64,000 nucleotides of DNA from SABY01 sp964523795 (GTDB lineage Bacteria; Bacteroidota; Bacteroidia; Bacteroidales; 4484-276). Made by a program: the position numbers and the translations under genes. The notes beneath the pieces are model-generated. The model was not told where the DNA came from. It did no database searches and worked only from the letters and a program-made list of their open reading frames with translations. The stretch lies in NCBI GenBank assembly GCA_964523795.1, contig CAZGAO010000003.1:1-64000 (forward strand), read 5' to 3'. Shown here piece after piece: positions 1-9,742 of the stretch (its first letter is position 1; each line of letters opens with the position of its first letter).

Positions 1-257
1 GTCGATAGCTAATTATCAAATTGTTACAATTCGGAAAATGCAAGCTGGGTTAAGTAGTTTCTATAAAAAGTGTCTGTCCAAATAGTCAACAAAATATTGA
101 TTTTAGATTGAAGATTAATGATTGAAGATTTCAGATTTTACTGATAATCAACCACCATCTAAAATTTAAAATCGATAATCTGAAATCGTATATTTTCCGA
201 AGTGTTATTTTATAGATTGACATTAATTAGACGCACGTCCTTTGCGTTAATAGCGGA

Positions 258-728
258 CTAATTATAAACAAACAGCGTCTCCCCATCAAAATTGGTATTG
301 TATTGTACCATGGGATATTGCGCCGGCCCGCTTATTGGCGATCCATCGATAAGCAGATACTTGGATCCTGCGCAAGTGTCCAGCGCAAAGGAGTAATCTT
401 CGACAATCAGCCTTGAACATTCTGCATAATTTTCGTAATAAATACAGCAGCTATCCGGCTTGTAGGTGGGCGTTCGTTCGTAGGCCTTAAATTCGTCCAT
501 CGAAAGCCGGTAAATTATTACCCCACGGCTGGGGCTGTTGGCCGTTACATAAGCCCAACCTCCCGGGCTGTTCAGGAGCAGATATTCGGTAGAATTGGGG
601 TAAATCTGAAAATTAACATAACCCACTTCTATGGGCGGTTCGTCGCCACTGTTGCACGACATGCCAAAAAACAGAAGCATTGCAACAAGGCTCATCAGTG
701 GCACAAAAAATTTCGATTCCCTAAGCAT
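258..728 (-). CDS. Hypothetical lipoprotein
   Basis: A 156-residue protein with a hydrophobic N-terminus (about residues 7-23) followed by GMSC, a plausible though not ideal lipobox with Cys25 as the lipidation site. The remainder is soluble and contains several further cysteines (a CC pair near residue 94), which suits a periplasmic or surface environment. I do not recognise a family. It is divergent from the sensor kinase gene, sharing a short upstream region with it, but no functional link can be shown from sequence. Confidence 0.6.
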   Translation of the reverse strand: MLRESKFFVPLMSLVAMLLFFGMSCNSGDEPPIEVGYVNFQIYPNSTEYLLLNSPGGWAYVTANSPSRGVIIYRLSMDEFKAYERTPTYKPDSCCIYYENYAECSRLIVEDYSFALDTCAGSKYLLIDGSPISGPAQYPMVQYNTNFDGETLFVYN

Positions 729-739
729 ATTTTAAATAT

Positions 740-747
740 TATTTTTG
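740..747 (+). promoter_or_regulatory. Bacteroidota -7 box (TATTTTTG)
   Basis: The octamer fits the Bacteroidota TAnnTTTG -7 element and lies 45 bases before the sensor kinase TTG start. No clear -33 TTTG was seen. Assignment rests on consensus match only. Confidence 0.4.
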
Positions 748-792
748 CAGTTAGCCTAACGGCGATCAAAAGTCCTTAGTATTTTATAAATT

Positions 793-3700
793 TTGAAAAA
801 ACATCTACACCATATTATAATAGGTATTCTTTTTTGCCTCGGCTTTTTTATCGGGGTTCATGCCCAGGAGCCAGCCGATTTTAATTTCGAAGTGATAACC
901 AGCGAAAATACCATGCTGCAAAAGGGGCTTTCGGCCAACACGGTTTACACCCTGATGCAGGATAGCTATGGATACCTGTGGTTTGGAACCTGGGATGGCC
1001 TGAATAAATTTGATGGTTACAACTTTGTTACCTACAACCGGATGGACGGCCTGAGCAACGAAACGGTGAATGCGCTCATCGAAACCGATGATGGCAATGT
1101 TTGGATTGGTACCGATGTGGGTCTTAACTGCCTGCGCCGTGGCGATGATTCGGTGCTGGTGTTTTTGCACAGGCCGGACGATTCTGCAACCATTAGTCAT
1201 AACAAAATCAACTTTTTGCTTCAGGATCAACCGGGAAGGATTTTGCTGGGAACCGATGGGGGATTTAATATTATCGATCTGGAAACCTACGAAGTAAAAC
1301 GTTATCACGAAAGTGAAACGCAATTGCAAAGTGCTCCTGGTAATCAAATCAATTACATTTTAAAATCCTCTGCGGGTATTTATTGGCTTGGAACCAATTT
1401 TGGGTTGCTTGAATATAATCCTAATACGCTCGAAAACACACGCCACTTGCATCGTCCCGAAGATCCGCACAGCCTGAGCAGTAATCGTGTGCGGGCAATA
1501 TACGAGGATGACCGGCACCGAATATGGGTGGGTACCGAAAACGGACTTAGTCTGCTCAATCGCCGCCAAGCTGGGTTTAGGGTTTTTAGGCATGATAAAG
1601 ATGACCCGCAGAGCCTGAGCCATAATTTTGTGGAATCGGTTTATCAGGATAAGTCCGGGAATTTTTGGATAGGAACCGATGGTGGCGGATTAAATCTGTT
1701 GGATACCGGCGACTTTTCGTTTGCACAGGTGCAGTCGTGGATAAATGATGCTGGTGGACTTAGCAGCAATCGGGTTTACGATATTATCGAAGACACCGAA
1801 GGCAATGTGTGGTTTGGAACCTTTAATGGAGTAAATATCTGGAATAAATTCAAACCTCACTTTCATCACTTTAAGGCCAATCCTTACGATCCCGAGTCGC
1901 TGAGCAACAACTTTGTGTGGGCTTTCATCGAATATCGCCCCCAAATTATTTGGGTAGGCACCGATGATGGTATTGGGGTTTTTAACGCCAACACCGGAAA
2001 GTTTAGCCCGCTTTCCGAGTATTTTACTTCCGATAATAAACTGTCCAGCGACCGTGTGCGATCCTTGCTAAAGGATAAGAATAACAATGTATGGATAGGA
2101 ACCAGAGACCAGGGCTTGAACAAGCTGGATACCAAAACAGGACGCGTTTATCAATTCAAGCCCTCGGTGCAATATCACAACAGCCTGTGTGGAAATTATG
2201 TTATTAATTTGTATGAAGATAAAAACGGGCTTATCTGGGTGGCCACCAACAATGGCTTGAATACCATCGATCCTATCACTCATGCCATCCGTGTTTTTCG
2301 GCACGCACCCGATGATTCGGCCTCCATTTCGAGCAATACCATTTACGATTTCCTGGAGGACAAGCAGGGCAATTTTTGGATCGCTACGCTTGATGGTCTT
2401 AACCTGTTTCATCCCGAAACGCAAAGTTTCACAGTTTATCGAAATCACGGTCCGGAATCCGACCCTGTGAGCACCGACCGTTTATTTTGTCTCTACGAGG
2501 ATAGCAATGATAATTTTTGGCTGGGCACGCGGGGTGGGGGGCTGGAGCTTTTCGACAGGCAAACCCACACTTTCCAATCCTATACCACCAAAAATGGCCT
2601 GCCCAATAATGTGGTTTACACAATTCTGGAAGACAGCAGCAGCAATTTGTGGATGAGCACCAACTGGGGTATTGCCATGATGGACACGCGCAAGAACACT
2701 TTTGTTAATTACGATGTAAGCGATGGCCTGCAGAGCAACGAATTTAATGTAGGGGCTAAGCTGAAATCGTTGAGCGGCCAACTGTTTTTTGGTGGCATGA
2801 AAGGCTTCAATGTTTTTACGCCAGGCTCCATTCGGATAAATCCATCCAAACCCAAAATTTTGATTACCTCCTTCAAAAAATTTAACCAAGCCCAGCCGGG
2901 TCAGGTATCCGATGGCGACACCATCATATTATCCTACAACGAAAATTTCTTCTCCTTCGAGTTTTCTACCCTCGATTTCATCAATGCAAACCGCAGCAAG
3001 TACGGATACCTGCTTAAAAACTATAGCCACGACTGGACTTACGTTGACGGACGGCGGCACTTTGCCGAATACACCAACGTGAATCCTGGAAACTATACTT
3101 TTATGGTAGTGGGTGCCAGCAGCAATGGAGTTTGGAACAAGGATGGAATCGCAGTTACCGTGATAGTAAAACCGCCCTGGCATCAAACCTGGTATTTCAA
3201 AACCCTGGTTGTACTTTTTTTTCTGTTTTTAATCTGGTTGATTATTTATTCACGCGTACGTCGCATCCGGCGCAAGCATGTGATGGAGAAGAAAGTATTG
3301 AAAATCGAAAAGCAACTCTTCGATATTCAGCAAAAGGCTCTGCGCCTGCAAATGAACCCCCACTTTATTTTTAATTCGCTCAATTCGATTCAAAGTTTTA
3401 TCATTACCAATGATATCGATTTGGCGGTAAACTACCTTAGCCGCTTTTCCCAACTCATGCGCCTGATTCTTGTCAATTCGAGCGAGGCGGTGATTCCGCT
3501 GGCCGATGAAATTGCTGCTGTGAAACACTACATCGAAATTGAACAACTGCGCTTCGACAACAAATTTGATTACACCATTATAATAGACCCCGAAATTGAC
3601 GAGGAATTCACCGGTGTACCTCCCATGATTATTCAGCCATACATCGAAAATGCGGTCATTCATGGTTTGGTTAATAAGAAAACATCAGGAAGTATTAAAA

Positions 3701-3960
3701 TCGAATTCAAACGAAAAGGTGAAATGATGCTTTGTACTATTGTGGATGATGGAATCGGACGGCAGGCGGCAACGGAAATTAAACGCCAAAACGGGCTTAA
3801 TGCCAAATCGCGTGGCATGATGATTACCAAAGAACGTCTGGACATCCTTAATAAAGGTGCACGCGAAAAATACAGCGTTAAAGTTTTCGACCTAAAAGAT
3901 ACCAGCGGCAAACCCGCCGGAACCAGAGTGGAAGTGCTGATTACAATTCAGGAAGTCTGA
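793..3960 (+). CDS. Two-component sensor kinase: Reg_prop propeller, Y_Y_Y domain, LytS-type kinase
   Basis: 1055 residues. A signal peptide (1-24) is followed by about 13 propeller blades marked by W-x-G-T motifs (WFGTWDG, WIGTDVG, WVGTENG and others), giving a periplasmic sensor of roughly 640 residues. A Y_Y_Y-like beta domain (about 690-765), one membrane helix (about 772-790), a coiled linker and a LytS/His_kinase domain follow. His857 in NPHFIFNSLNSIQ is the predicted phosphorylated residue; E952/N953 of ENAVIHG form the ATPase N box and DDGIG the G1 box. It starts with TTG, since no ATG gives the full signal peptide. Unlike classical hybrid HTCS proteins the regulator is a separate downstream gene. 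The ligand is unknown; propeller sensors of this type often detect glycans or other extracellular cues. Confidence 0.9.
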   Translation: MKKHLHHIIIGILFCLGFFIGVHAQEPADFNFEVITSENTMLQKGLSANTVYTLMQDSYGYLWFGTWDGLNKFDGYNFVTYNRMDGLSNETVNALIETDDGNVWIGTDVGLNCLRRGDDSVLVFLHRPDDSATISHNKINFLLQDQPGRILLGTDGGFNIIDLETYEVKRYHESETQLQSAPGNQINYILKSSAGIYWLGTNFGLLEYNPNTLENTRHLHRPEDPHSLSSNRVRAIYEDDRHRIWVGTENGLSLLNRRQAGFRVFRHDKDDPQSLSHNFVESVYQDKSGNFWIGTDGGGLNLLDTGDFSFAQVQSWINDAGGLSSNRVYDIIEDTEGNVWFGTFNGVNIWNKFKPHFHHFKANPYDPESLSNNFVWAFIEYRPQIIWVGTDDGIGVFNANTGKFSPLSEYFTSDNKLSSDRVRSLLKDKNNNVWIGTRDQGLNKLDTKTGRVYQFKPSVQYHNSLCGNYVINLYEDKNGLIWVATNNGLNTIDPITHAIRVFRHAPDDSASISSNTIYDFLEDKQGNFWIATLDGLNLFHPETQSFTVYRNHGPESDPVSTDRLFCLYEDSNDNFWLGTRGGGLELFDRQTHTFQSYTTKNGLPNNVVYTILEDSSSNLWMSTNWGIAMMDTRKNTFVNYDVSDGLQSNEFNVGAKLKSLSGQLFFGGMKGFNVFTPGSIRINPSKPKILITSFKKFNQAQPGQVSDGDTIILSYNENFFSFEFSTLDFINANRSKYGYLLKNYSHDWTYVDGRRHFAEYTNVNPGNYTFMVVGASSNGVWNKDGIAVTVIVKPPWHQTWYFKTLVVLFFLFLIWLIIYSRVRRIRRKHVMEKKVLKIEKQLFDIQQKALRLQMNPHFIFNSLNSIQSFIITNDIDLAVNYLSRFSQLMRLILVNSSEAVIPLADEIAAVKHYIEIEQLRFDNKFDYTIIIDPEIDEEFTGVPPMIIQPYIENAVIHGLVNKKTSGSIKIEFKRKGEMMLCTIVDDGIGRQAATEIKRQNGLNAKSRGMMITKERLDILNKGAREKYSVKVFDLKDTSGKPAGTRVEVLITIQEV

Positions 3961-3964
3961 AGAT

Positions 3965-4099
3965 GTCAGATGTCCGATGTAAGATGTCCGATGTTTGCAG
4001 TGCAAGGTTAGACGAAGATGTTGACCTCTCGCACAAAATCTAAAATCAAACATCATACAATCACATCTAAAATCTGACTTCTAAAATCGGACATCTGAC
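3965..4099. repeat. Widely spaced perfect inverted repeat between kinase and regulator genes
   Basis: A 14-base arm (GTCAGATGTCCGAT, 3965-3978) is perfectly complementary to 4086-4099. The spacer is low-complexity sequence built from GATGT/AAATC words. The arms could form a long stem-loop in the transcript between kinase and response regulator. No U-run follows the right arm, so it is not a standard terminator. Confidence 0.6.
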
Positions 4100-4236
4100 C
4101 CCGATGGTCGGGGCAGGCTATCAAGGACGGCCTTTTCTGTTATTTGTAATAATTAAAAATAAGCAGATGATTTTGAAAAATAGCATTGGATTAAACTATT
4201 TTGTGGATATTTGACCCATTAATTAAAAATTAAAAA

Positions 4237-4992
4237 TTGGTAAAAGCTGTAATCATCGACGACGAGCAAAAATCGCGCATTGCATTGGTTGGTTTGCTCG
4301 AAAGGTATTGCCCTAATGTAATTATCTCGGGCGAGGCCGAAGGCGTGCAGGATGGCAAACGGAAAATTAAAAGTGCCAAACCCGATGTCATTTTTCTGGA
4401 TATTCAAATGAAGGATGGCAGCGGTTTCAGGTTGCTCGAATCTTTTGATGAAATAAATTTTGAAATCATTTTTACCACTGCCTTCGACCAGTACGCCATC
4501 AAGGCCATCAAATACAGTGCGCTCGATTATTTGTTGAAACCCATCATTCCCGATGAGTTGATTGAGGCGGTACAAAAGGTTGAGGAGAAGAAAATCATTA
4601 AAAACGCCAACATCAACCAAAATATCAACGTGCTGCTCGATAATATCAAAAACAAGAATAACGAGTCGAAGAAGATAATTTTGAGCACTGCCGAAAAAAT
4701 CCATGTAATCCCGGTGAGCGATATTTTGCGCTGCGAATCGGATAATTATTACACCAACTTCTTTTTTACCAATGGCAAAAAACTGTTGATATCCAAAACC
4801 TTGAAAGAAAATGAGCGGATGTTGGCAGAGCACAATTTTATCCGACCGCACAAGTCGCACCTTATTAATGTAGCTTACATCAAGGGCTACATGAAAAACG
4901 ATGGCGGTTTTATTTTGATGAGCGATAACAGTAAAGTACCGGTGTCGCGTCGGCGCAAGGAGCTGATTATCGAAACCATTCATAATTTGTAG
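4237..4992 (+). CDS. LytTR-family response regulator
   Basis: 251 residues. The N-terminal receiver domain (1-120) has the acidic pair D8/D9, phospho-acceptor D55 in VIFLDIQ and the conserved lysine in YLLKPI. A LytTR DNA-binding domain occupies about 150-250 (HVIPVSDILRCESDNYYT, then IRPHKSHLIN). It is the natural partner of the LytS-type kinase upstream. The start is TTG, chosen because translation from it gives the complete first receiver strand (VKAVIIDDE). The 276-base gap from the kinase contains an inverted repeat, so the two genes may not be transcribed at equal levels. Targets are unknown; the nearby TonB/exoprotein locus is only a positional candidate. Confidence 0.92.
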   Translation: MVKAVIIDDEQKSRIALVGLLERYCPNVIISGEAEGVQDGKRKIKSAKPDVIFLDIQMKDGSGFRLLESFDEINFEIIFTTAFDQYAIKAIKYSALDYLLKPIIPDELIEAVQKVEEKKIIKNANINQNINVLLDNIKNKNNESKKIILSTAEKIHVIPVSDILRCESDNYYTNFFFTNGKKLLISKTLKENERMLAEHNFIRPHKSHLINVAYIKGYMKNDGGFILMSDNSKVPVSRRRKELIIETIHNL

Positions 4993-5239
4993 ATAACAGA
5001 AAACGATAATTTAATACAATTGCATTTTAATACAGCAAATTAGAAGTATATAAAAATTAGGGAATGTAGTAGGGTTTTATTCGTGTAATTGATTGAAAAC
5101 GAGGTTTGTAAAACGCTAAAAAATGTTAAAAAACTCAAGCCGATAACTGATTACAAAAAGCCGTAAACTGATTTTTTCTTTAAGCCCTGATTAGGTGCTT
5201 CTACTTTTACGTGTTAAGATGCGTGAATAATTTATTTCC

Positions 5240-5815
5240 ATGGACGACATTATTTATTTTTTACTTTTAGTTGGATGGCTTGCTTTTTCTTTTTATCAGC
5301 AAAATGCTAAGAAGAAAAAGAAGCTGGAGCAAATGCGTGCCGAAGAAGCCAGACGGGGTCAATCTTCTGATGTGGGCGAAAGCGAGGATGTGCGCATGGA
5401 TTGGCAGCATGAGGCGGGGCAGGATCCAAGGACGGAAACAAAACCGGAATTCAAATCAAAGCTCGAAGAATGGTTGCTTGGCGAGCAGATTAGCCTGGAG
5501 AAAATTCCAGAAACGGAGGCTCAGTCGCTCGAAACCATTCCTGAACAGCCCGAAATTGGAAACCGGTATGATGGCTTTTCGGATGATCAGAAGCCCAATG
5601 TGTATCAAAAGTATTACGATGAAGAAATAGCAGAACAAGCAGCACCAGATTTTAATCTCAATCACAAAAAGACTGAAGATAATGAGATGGAGCTTGAAGA
5701 TGCTATGATTTTTGAAGGACAAAGTAGCCCTGAAAATACTGTAATAGAGGGGCAAACCTACTTCGATCTGCGCAGAGCAGTTATTTATTCAGAAATATTA
5801 AACCGGCGGTACTAA
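5240..5815 (+). CDS. Hypothetical membrane-anchored acidic protein
   Basis: 191 residues. One N-terminal membrane helix (about 4-20) is followed by a lysine-rich stop-transfer segment (AKKKKKLEQ), giving N-out/C-in topology with a long, charged and probably disordered cytoplasmic tail rich in Glu and Gln. No family is recognised. The arrangement resembles small membrane-tethered adaptor proteins common in Bacteroidota. The ATG start fits the helix. It lies alone between the response regulator and the TonB receptor, on the same strand. Confidence 0.65.
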   Translation: MDDIIYFLLLVGWLAFSFYQQNAKKKKKLEQMRAEEARRGQSSDVGESEDVRMDWQHEAGQDPRTETKPEFKSKLEEWLLGEQISLEKIPETEAQSLETIPEQPEIGNRYDGFSDDQKPNVYQKYYDEEIAEQAAPDFNLNHKKTEDNEMELEDAMIFEGQSSPENTVIEGQTYFDLRRAVIYSEILNRRY

Positions 5816-5932
5816 TTAAGTGTGATTTTAAATAAGGGCCGAAACGCAAAAAGGTTTTGGTTAATACATTTAATTATTAGTAATTTTACCGCCCTTTAGC
5901 ACAAAGTATAAACAAACATAAAATTATATGGT

Positions 5933-8900
5933 ATGTTAAAACATCTACTTTTAACGCTTGGTATTGTACTATCAACAAGCCTTTTTGTATTCTCTCAATC
6001 AGGTGCCCTACAGGGGAAAGTGCTCGATACCGATACAAAAGAGCCCATTCCATTCGCTAATGTGGCGGTTTTTTCAGGTGGTAACCTTGTTACCGGAGCA
6101 ACCACCGACTTTGACGGTAAATACGTTATTAAACCTTTAAGGCCTGGCAATTACAATGTAAGGGCATCTTTTGTTGGTTACAAAACCAAAGAAATCGCCA
6201 ATGTGGTTGTAAAGAATGACCAAATTGCATTTCAGGACATCGAGCTTTCGGTTACTGCCGAAACCCTGGAAGTGGTTGAGGTGGTGGAATACAAGGTTCC
6301 ACTCATCTCTAAAGATAAAACCACCTCGGGAGCTACGGTAACCTCCGAAGAAATTCAAAAAATGCCTAACCGTTCTACCAACTCCATCGCTACAACGGTA
6401 GGGGGTGTTTATTCCGATGCCGATGGTGGCAATATTAGTATCCGTGGCCAGCGTAGTAGCGGTACGGCATATTATATTGACGGGATGCGCGTAATTGGTT
6501 CGGTTAACATACCCGAGTCATCCATCGAGCAAGTGCAGGTAATTTTGGGTGGTACGCCCGCCCGTATCGGCGATGCTACCGGTGGTGTAATTAGTGTTAC
6601 CACCAAAGGCCCCTCGCGCGAGTTTGGTGCCGGTGTTGAAGCACAAACCTCACAATTTTTGGATGCCTTTGGCTACAACCGTTTTGGCCTTAACATTCAA
6701 GGGCCGCTATTGACCCGAATGGAAAACGGGAACAAAACCTCACTCCTGGGCTATTTTCTTGCCGGCGAGATGGTTTACCGTCAGGATGGTCGTCCTTCGG
6801 CAAAAGGTACACTTAATAAGATAACCGATGACTATGCCGATTATCTTCGCGAAACACCACAGCGTTTGAGTGGTAGTGGTTTTGGTGTGTTTAATAATTC
6901 GCTTTATACCCGCACCGAAAACACCGAAAAGATTACCAATACACAAAACACCGATCGTTTAACTATCAGTCTCTCAGGTAAACTTGACCTGCGGGCTTCT
7001 CCTACCATTGGATTAACTTTGGGTGGTTCATACAATCGCCAGGATTATCGAGATTTTAGTTATTATAACTCGCTCTTCAACTGGGACAATAACCGTCATG
7101 TTATGGCTACCACCTGGCGTGTGTTTGGTCGATTCACTCAGCGCTTCCCGGTGGATAAAGAAAGCACTTCTATTGTTAAAAATGTTTTCTACTCTATCCA
7201 GGCCGACTACTCGCGCGACAGCTATGAAATAGAAGATGATTCGCATGGTGATAAATTATTTAACTATGGCTATTTGGGGAAATTTGAAACTTACAAGCAA
7301 CGTTCGTACGAGTTGGGTTCGGATACCATAAACGGCGTGGAATACAGCGATGTTTGGGTACAAAATGCATGGCAGGACACAGCCTTTACCTTCCAGGCCT
7401 ACGACATCAACCCTGATGTTGCCCGCTATACCGAGCAATACTACGAATTATATCCCAATAAAGGCAACTGGCAGTTTAATCCACAAGGTGGCTATTGGCT
7501 CAATGCCAACCAGGTGCAATTGTACGGTGGCCTGCTTAACGGCCAGTCACCGGATGAGGTTTATTCAACTAGTCTTTGGGGGAACGTTGGAACACAGTAT
7601 AATGGGTATGGTAAGGGCGTTGAATCGCAAATTGGTATCTCGGCCAATGCCTCCGCAGATATTGGAAACCACGCCATCGAATTTGGCCTACAGTACGAGC
7701 AGCGCAACGACAGGGCATACTCTTATGGCCCGGTTCAGTTGTGGTCGCTGATGCGCTTGTATGCCAATGCCCATGTTAACGAATTGGATAAGGCCAACCC
7801 CGAGCTGGTAGAAATTGAGGGACAATTTCAGGATACCATTAATTATGGTCGCCTGTATAGTTTTACCGACCAGCGTATCTTCGATATCAACCTGCGCGAC
7901 CGTATGGGTTTGGCCATTCAGGGTACCGACTGGATCGACATCGACTCCTACGACCCCAATACCCAAACCATCAATTACATAGATGCCGATGGCCTTATCC
8001 ACAAAGATGTGCCGGTTAGCGGTGGATTGGATGTAAATATGTTTAGCCCCGATGAGTTGCTCAGCGATGGTGCTAATTATGTAAGTTATCATGGCTACGA
8101 TCCTTATGGTAATAAAAACTCGAGTCGGCCTTCGTTTGATGACTTTTTTAATAAAACCAACAGCATCACCTTGCCTAATGGCCAGATTAAGGAATACAAC
8201 ACACGCGATATTCAGGCCTTCGAGCCTATTTATATGGCCGGTTACATACAAGATAAATTTAATGTGGACGATTTGATTTTTAATATCGGTGTTCGTGTTG
8301 ACCGTTTTGATGCCAACCAAAATGTACTCAAGGATCCCTACCTGCTTTACTCAGCCTACACGGTTGGCGAAAAAGGTACGCGCTTCGATGGAGGGGCACA
8401 CCCCTCAAACATTGGTTCGGATGCTGTAATTTATGTGGATAATAAAGATAATCCCTCATCAGTACTTGGTTATCGCGAAGAGGATACCTGGTACAATGCC
8501 TCCGGTGCTGTTATTCAGAACCCTAATATATTGGATGCCGGTAGTGGTATTACGCCTTATCTGAAAGACCCCAATCAAAACAAAGTTACGGCTGACGTAT
8601 TTGAGGATTATGAGCCTCAGGTAAGCATTATGCCACGTATTGCGTTTTCATTCCCGGTGTCGGATGAGTCGGTGTTTTTTGCCCACTACGACATCTTAAC
8701 ACAGCGGCCTACGTCAGCACTAAGAATGGATCCAACTGATTATTTCTTCCTCGAACAGCAAAATGATGTAGTTAATAATCCAAACCTGAAGCCCGAAAAA
8801 ACCATCGATTACGAGTTGGGCTTTCAGCAAATGTTGAGTAATACTTCATCCTTGAAGATTTCTTCATTTTATCGCGAAATCCGTGATCAGATTCAGTTTT

Positions 8901-9706
8901 TCCGCTATACCGGAGCTTACACCGGAGGGTCTAACCTTTACGATTCGTATGCCAACCTTGACTTCTCTACCGTTAAAGGTTTAACTGTGGAATACGATCT
9001 TCGTCGTACCAATAATGTAAGGGCAAGGGTTAGCTACACGCTGCAATTTGCCGAAGGTACCGGTTCCAGCCCTAATACTTCAAGGGCATTGGTAACTGCC
9101 GGTTTGCCAAATCTGCGTACCATTCTTCCTTTGAACTGGGATCGCCGTCATGCCTTTAATGTGGTACTCGATTATCGTTTTGGTGAGGGTAAAGACTACA
9201 ATGGCCCTAGTACCACCAGGCAAATAAAAGGAACCGACCAGGTGAAAACAACCCAATGGTTGCAGAATACCGGACTTAACCTGACCCTTAGTGGCGGTTC
9301 GGGCACACCATTTACCCGTTCCGAAAATATTATTGGTGAGTATGCCGGTGCTGGAGGAAGAGTGCTTGCAGGTACTATCAACGGTTCGCGTTTGCCCTGG
9401 CAATTCCGCATCGATGCTCGTTTGGACAGGGATATCAATGTATCCAAAAAGCCTAACTCGCGAATGTATCTCAATGTTTATTTGCAGGTACTTAATCTAT
9501 TGAATACCAAAAATATTATTGGTGTGTATTCGGCTACTGGCAGCCCCGATGATGATGGTTATCTTACTGCTCCCGAGTGGCAGAATAATATCAATTCTTC
9601 CATTGACCCACAGTCCTATCGTGACCTATATGCAATGAAAATGAATACGCCGGGTAATTTTAGTTCACCTCGTCAGATTCGTCTTGGCGTAACCTTCAAC
9701 TTTTAA
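5933..9706 (+). CDS. TonB-dependent outer-membrane receptor with carboxypeptidase-like N-terminal domain
   Basis: 1257 residues. A signal peptide (1-21, ending VFSQ) is followed by a CarboxypepD_reg-like beta domain (about 25-110: GKVLDTDTKEPIPFANV), a TonB plug (about 130-230, with SIRGQRSSGTAYYIDG) and a large beta-barrel ending in Phe (VTFNF), as expected for an outer-membrane protein. No SusD-like partner follows; instead a large exoprotein and a PorV/PorQ-like barrel do. The substrate is unknown: without SusD it may import a chelate or peptide, or act in surface assembly. The gap to the next gene is only 36 bases, so co-transcription is likely. Confidence 0.92.
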   Translation: MLKHLLLTLGIVLSTSLFVFSQSGALQGKVLDTDTKEPIPFANVAVFSGGNLVTGATTDFDGKYVIKPLRPGNYNVRASFVGYKTKEIANVVVKNDQIAFQDIELSVTAETLEVVEVVEYKVPLISKDKTTSGATVTSEEIQKMPNRSTNSIATTVGGVYSDADGGNISIRGQRSSGTAYYIDGMRVIGSVNIPESSIEQVQVILGGTPARIGDATGGVISVTTKGPSREFGAGVEAQTSQFLDAFGYNRFGLNIQGPLLTRMENGNKTSLLGYFLAGEMVYRQDGRPSAKGTLNKITDDYADYLRETPQRLSGSGFGVFNNSLYTRTENTEKITNTQNTDRLTISLSGKLDLRASPTIGLTLGGSYNRQDYRDFSYYNSLFNWDNNRHVMATTWRVFGRFTQRFPVDKESTSIVKNVFYSIQADYSRDSYEIEDDSHGDKLFNYGYLGKFETYKQRSYELGSDTINGVEYSDVWVQNAWQDTAFTFQAYDINPDVARYTEQYYELYPNKGNWQFNPQGGYWLNANQVQLYGGLLNGQSPDEVYSTSLWGNVGTQYNGYGKGVESQIGISANASADIGNHAIEFGLQYEQRNDRAYSYGPVQLWSLMRLYANAHVNELDKANPELVEIEGQFQDTINYGRLYSFTDQRIFDINLRDRMGLAIQGTDWIDIDSYDPNTQTINYIDADGLIHKDVPVSGGLDVNMFSPDELLSDGANYVSYHGYDPYGNKNSSRPSFDDFFNKTNSITLPNGQIKEYNTRDIQAFEPIYMAGYIQDKFNVDDLIFNIGVRVDRFDANQNVLKDPYLLYSAYTVGEKGTRFDGGAHPSNIGSDAVIYVDNKDNPSSVLGYREEDTWYNASGAVIQNPNILDAGSGITPYLKDPNQNKVTADVFEDYEPQVSIMPRIAFSFPVSDESVFFAHYDILTQRPTSALRMDPTDYFFLEQQNDVVNNPNLKPEKTIDYELGFQQMLSNTSSLKISSFYREIRDQIQFFRYTGAYTGGSNLYDSYANLDFSTVKGLTVEYDLRRTNNVRARVSYTLQFAEGTGSSPNTSRALVTAGLPNLRTILPLNWDRRHAFNVVLDYRFGEGKDYNGPSTTRQIKGTDQVKTTQWLQNTGLNLTLSGGSGTPFTRSENIIGEYAGAGGRVLAGTINGSRLPWQFRIDARLDRDINVSKKPNSRMYLNVYLQVLNLLNTKNIIGVYSATGSPDDDGYLTAPEWQNNINSSIDPQSYRDLYAMKMNTPGNFSSPRQIRLGVTFNF

Positions 9707-9742
9707 GCCATCAGAAATCTAAAACAGGATAATTTTATAGTT

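Noticed and set aside
1..257. Possible structured RNA at the left edge
   Set aside because: Only low-complexity GATTT/AAATC words; no convincing stem or known RNA motif.
4219..4983. 254-codon minus-strand frame opposite the LytTR regulator
   Set aside because: It mirrors the regulator codon for codon, has no family resemblance, and the plus strand encodes a complete known protein.
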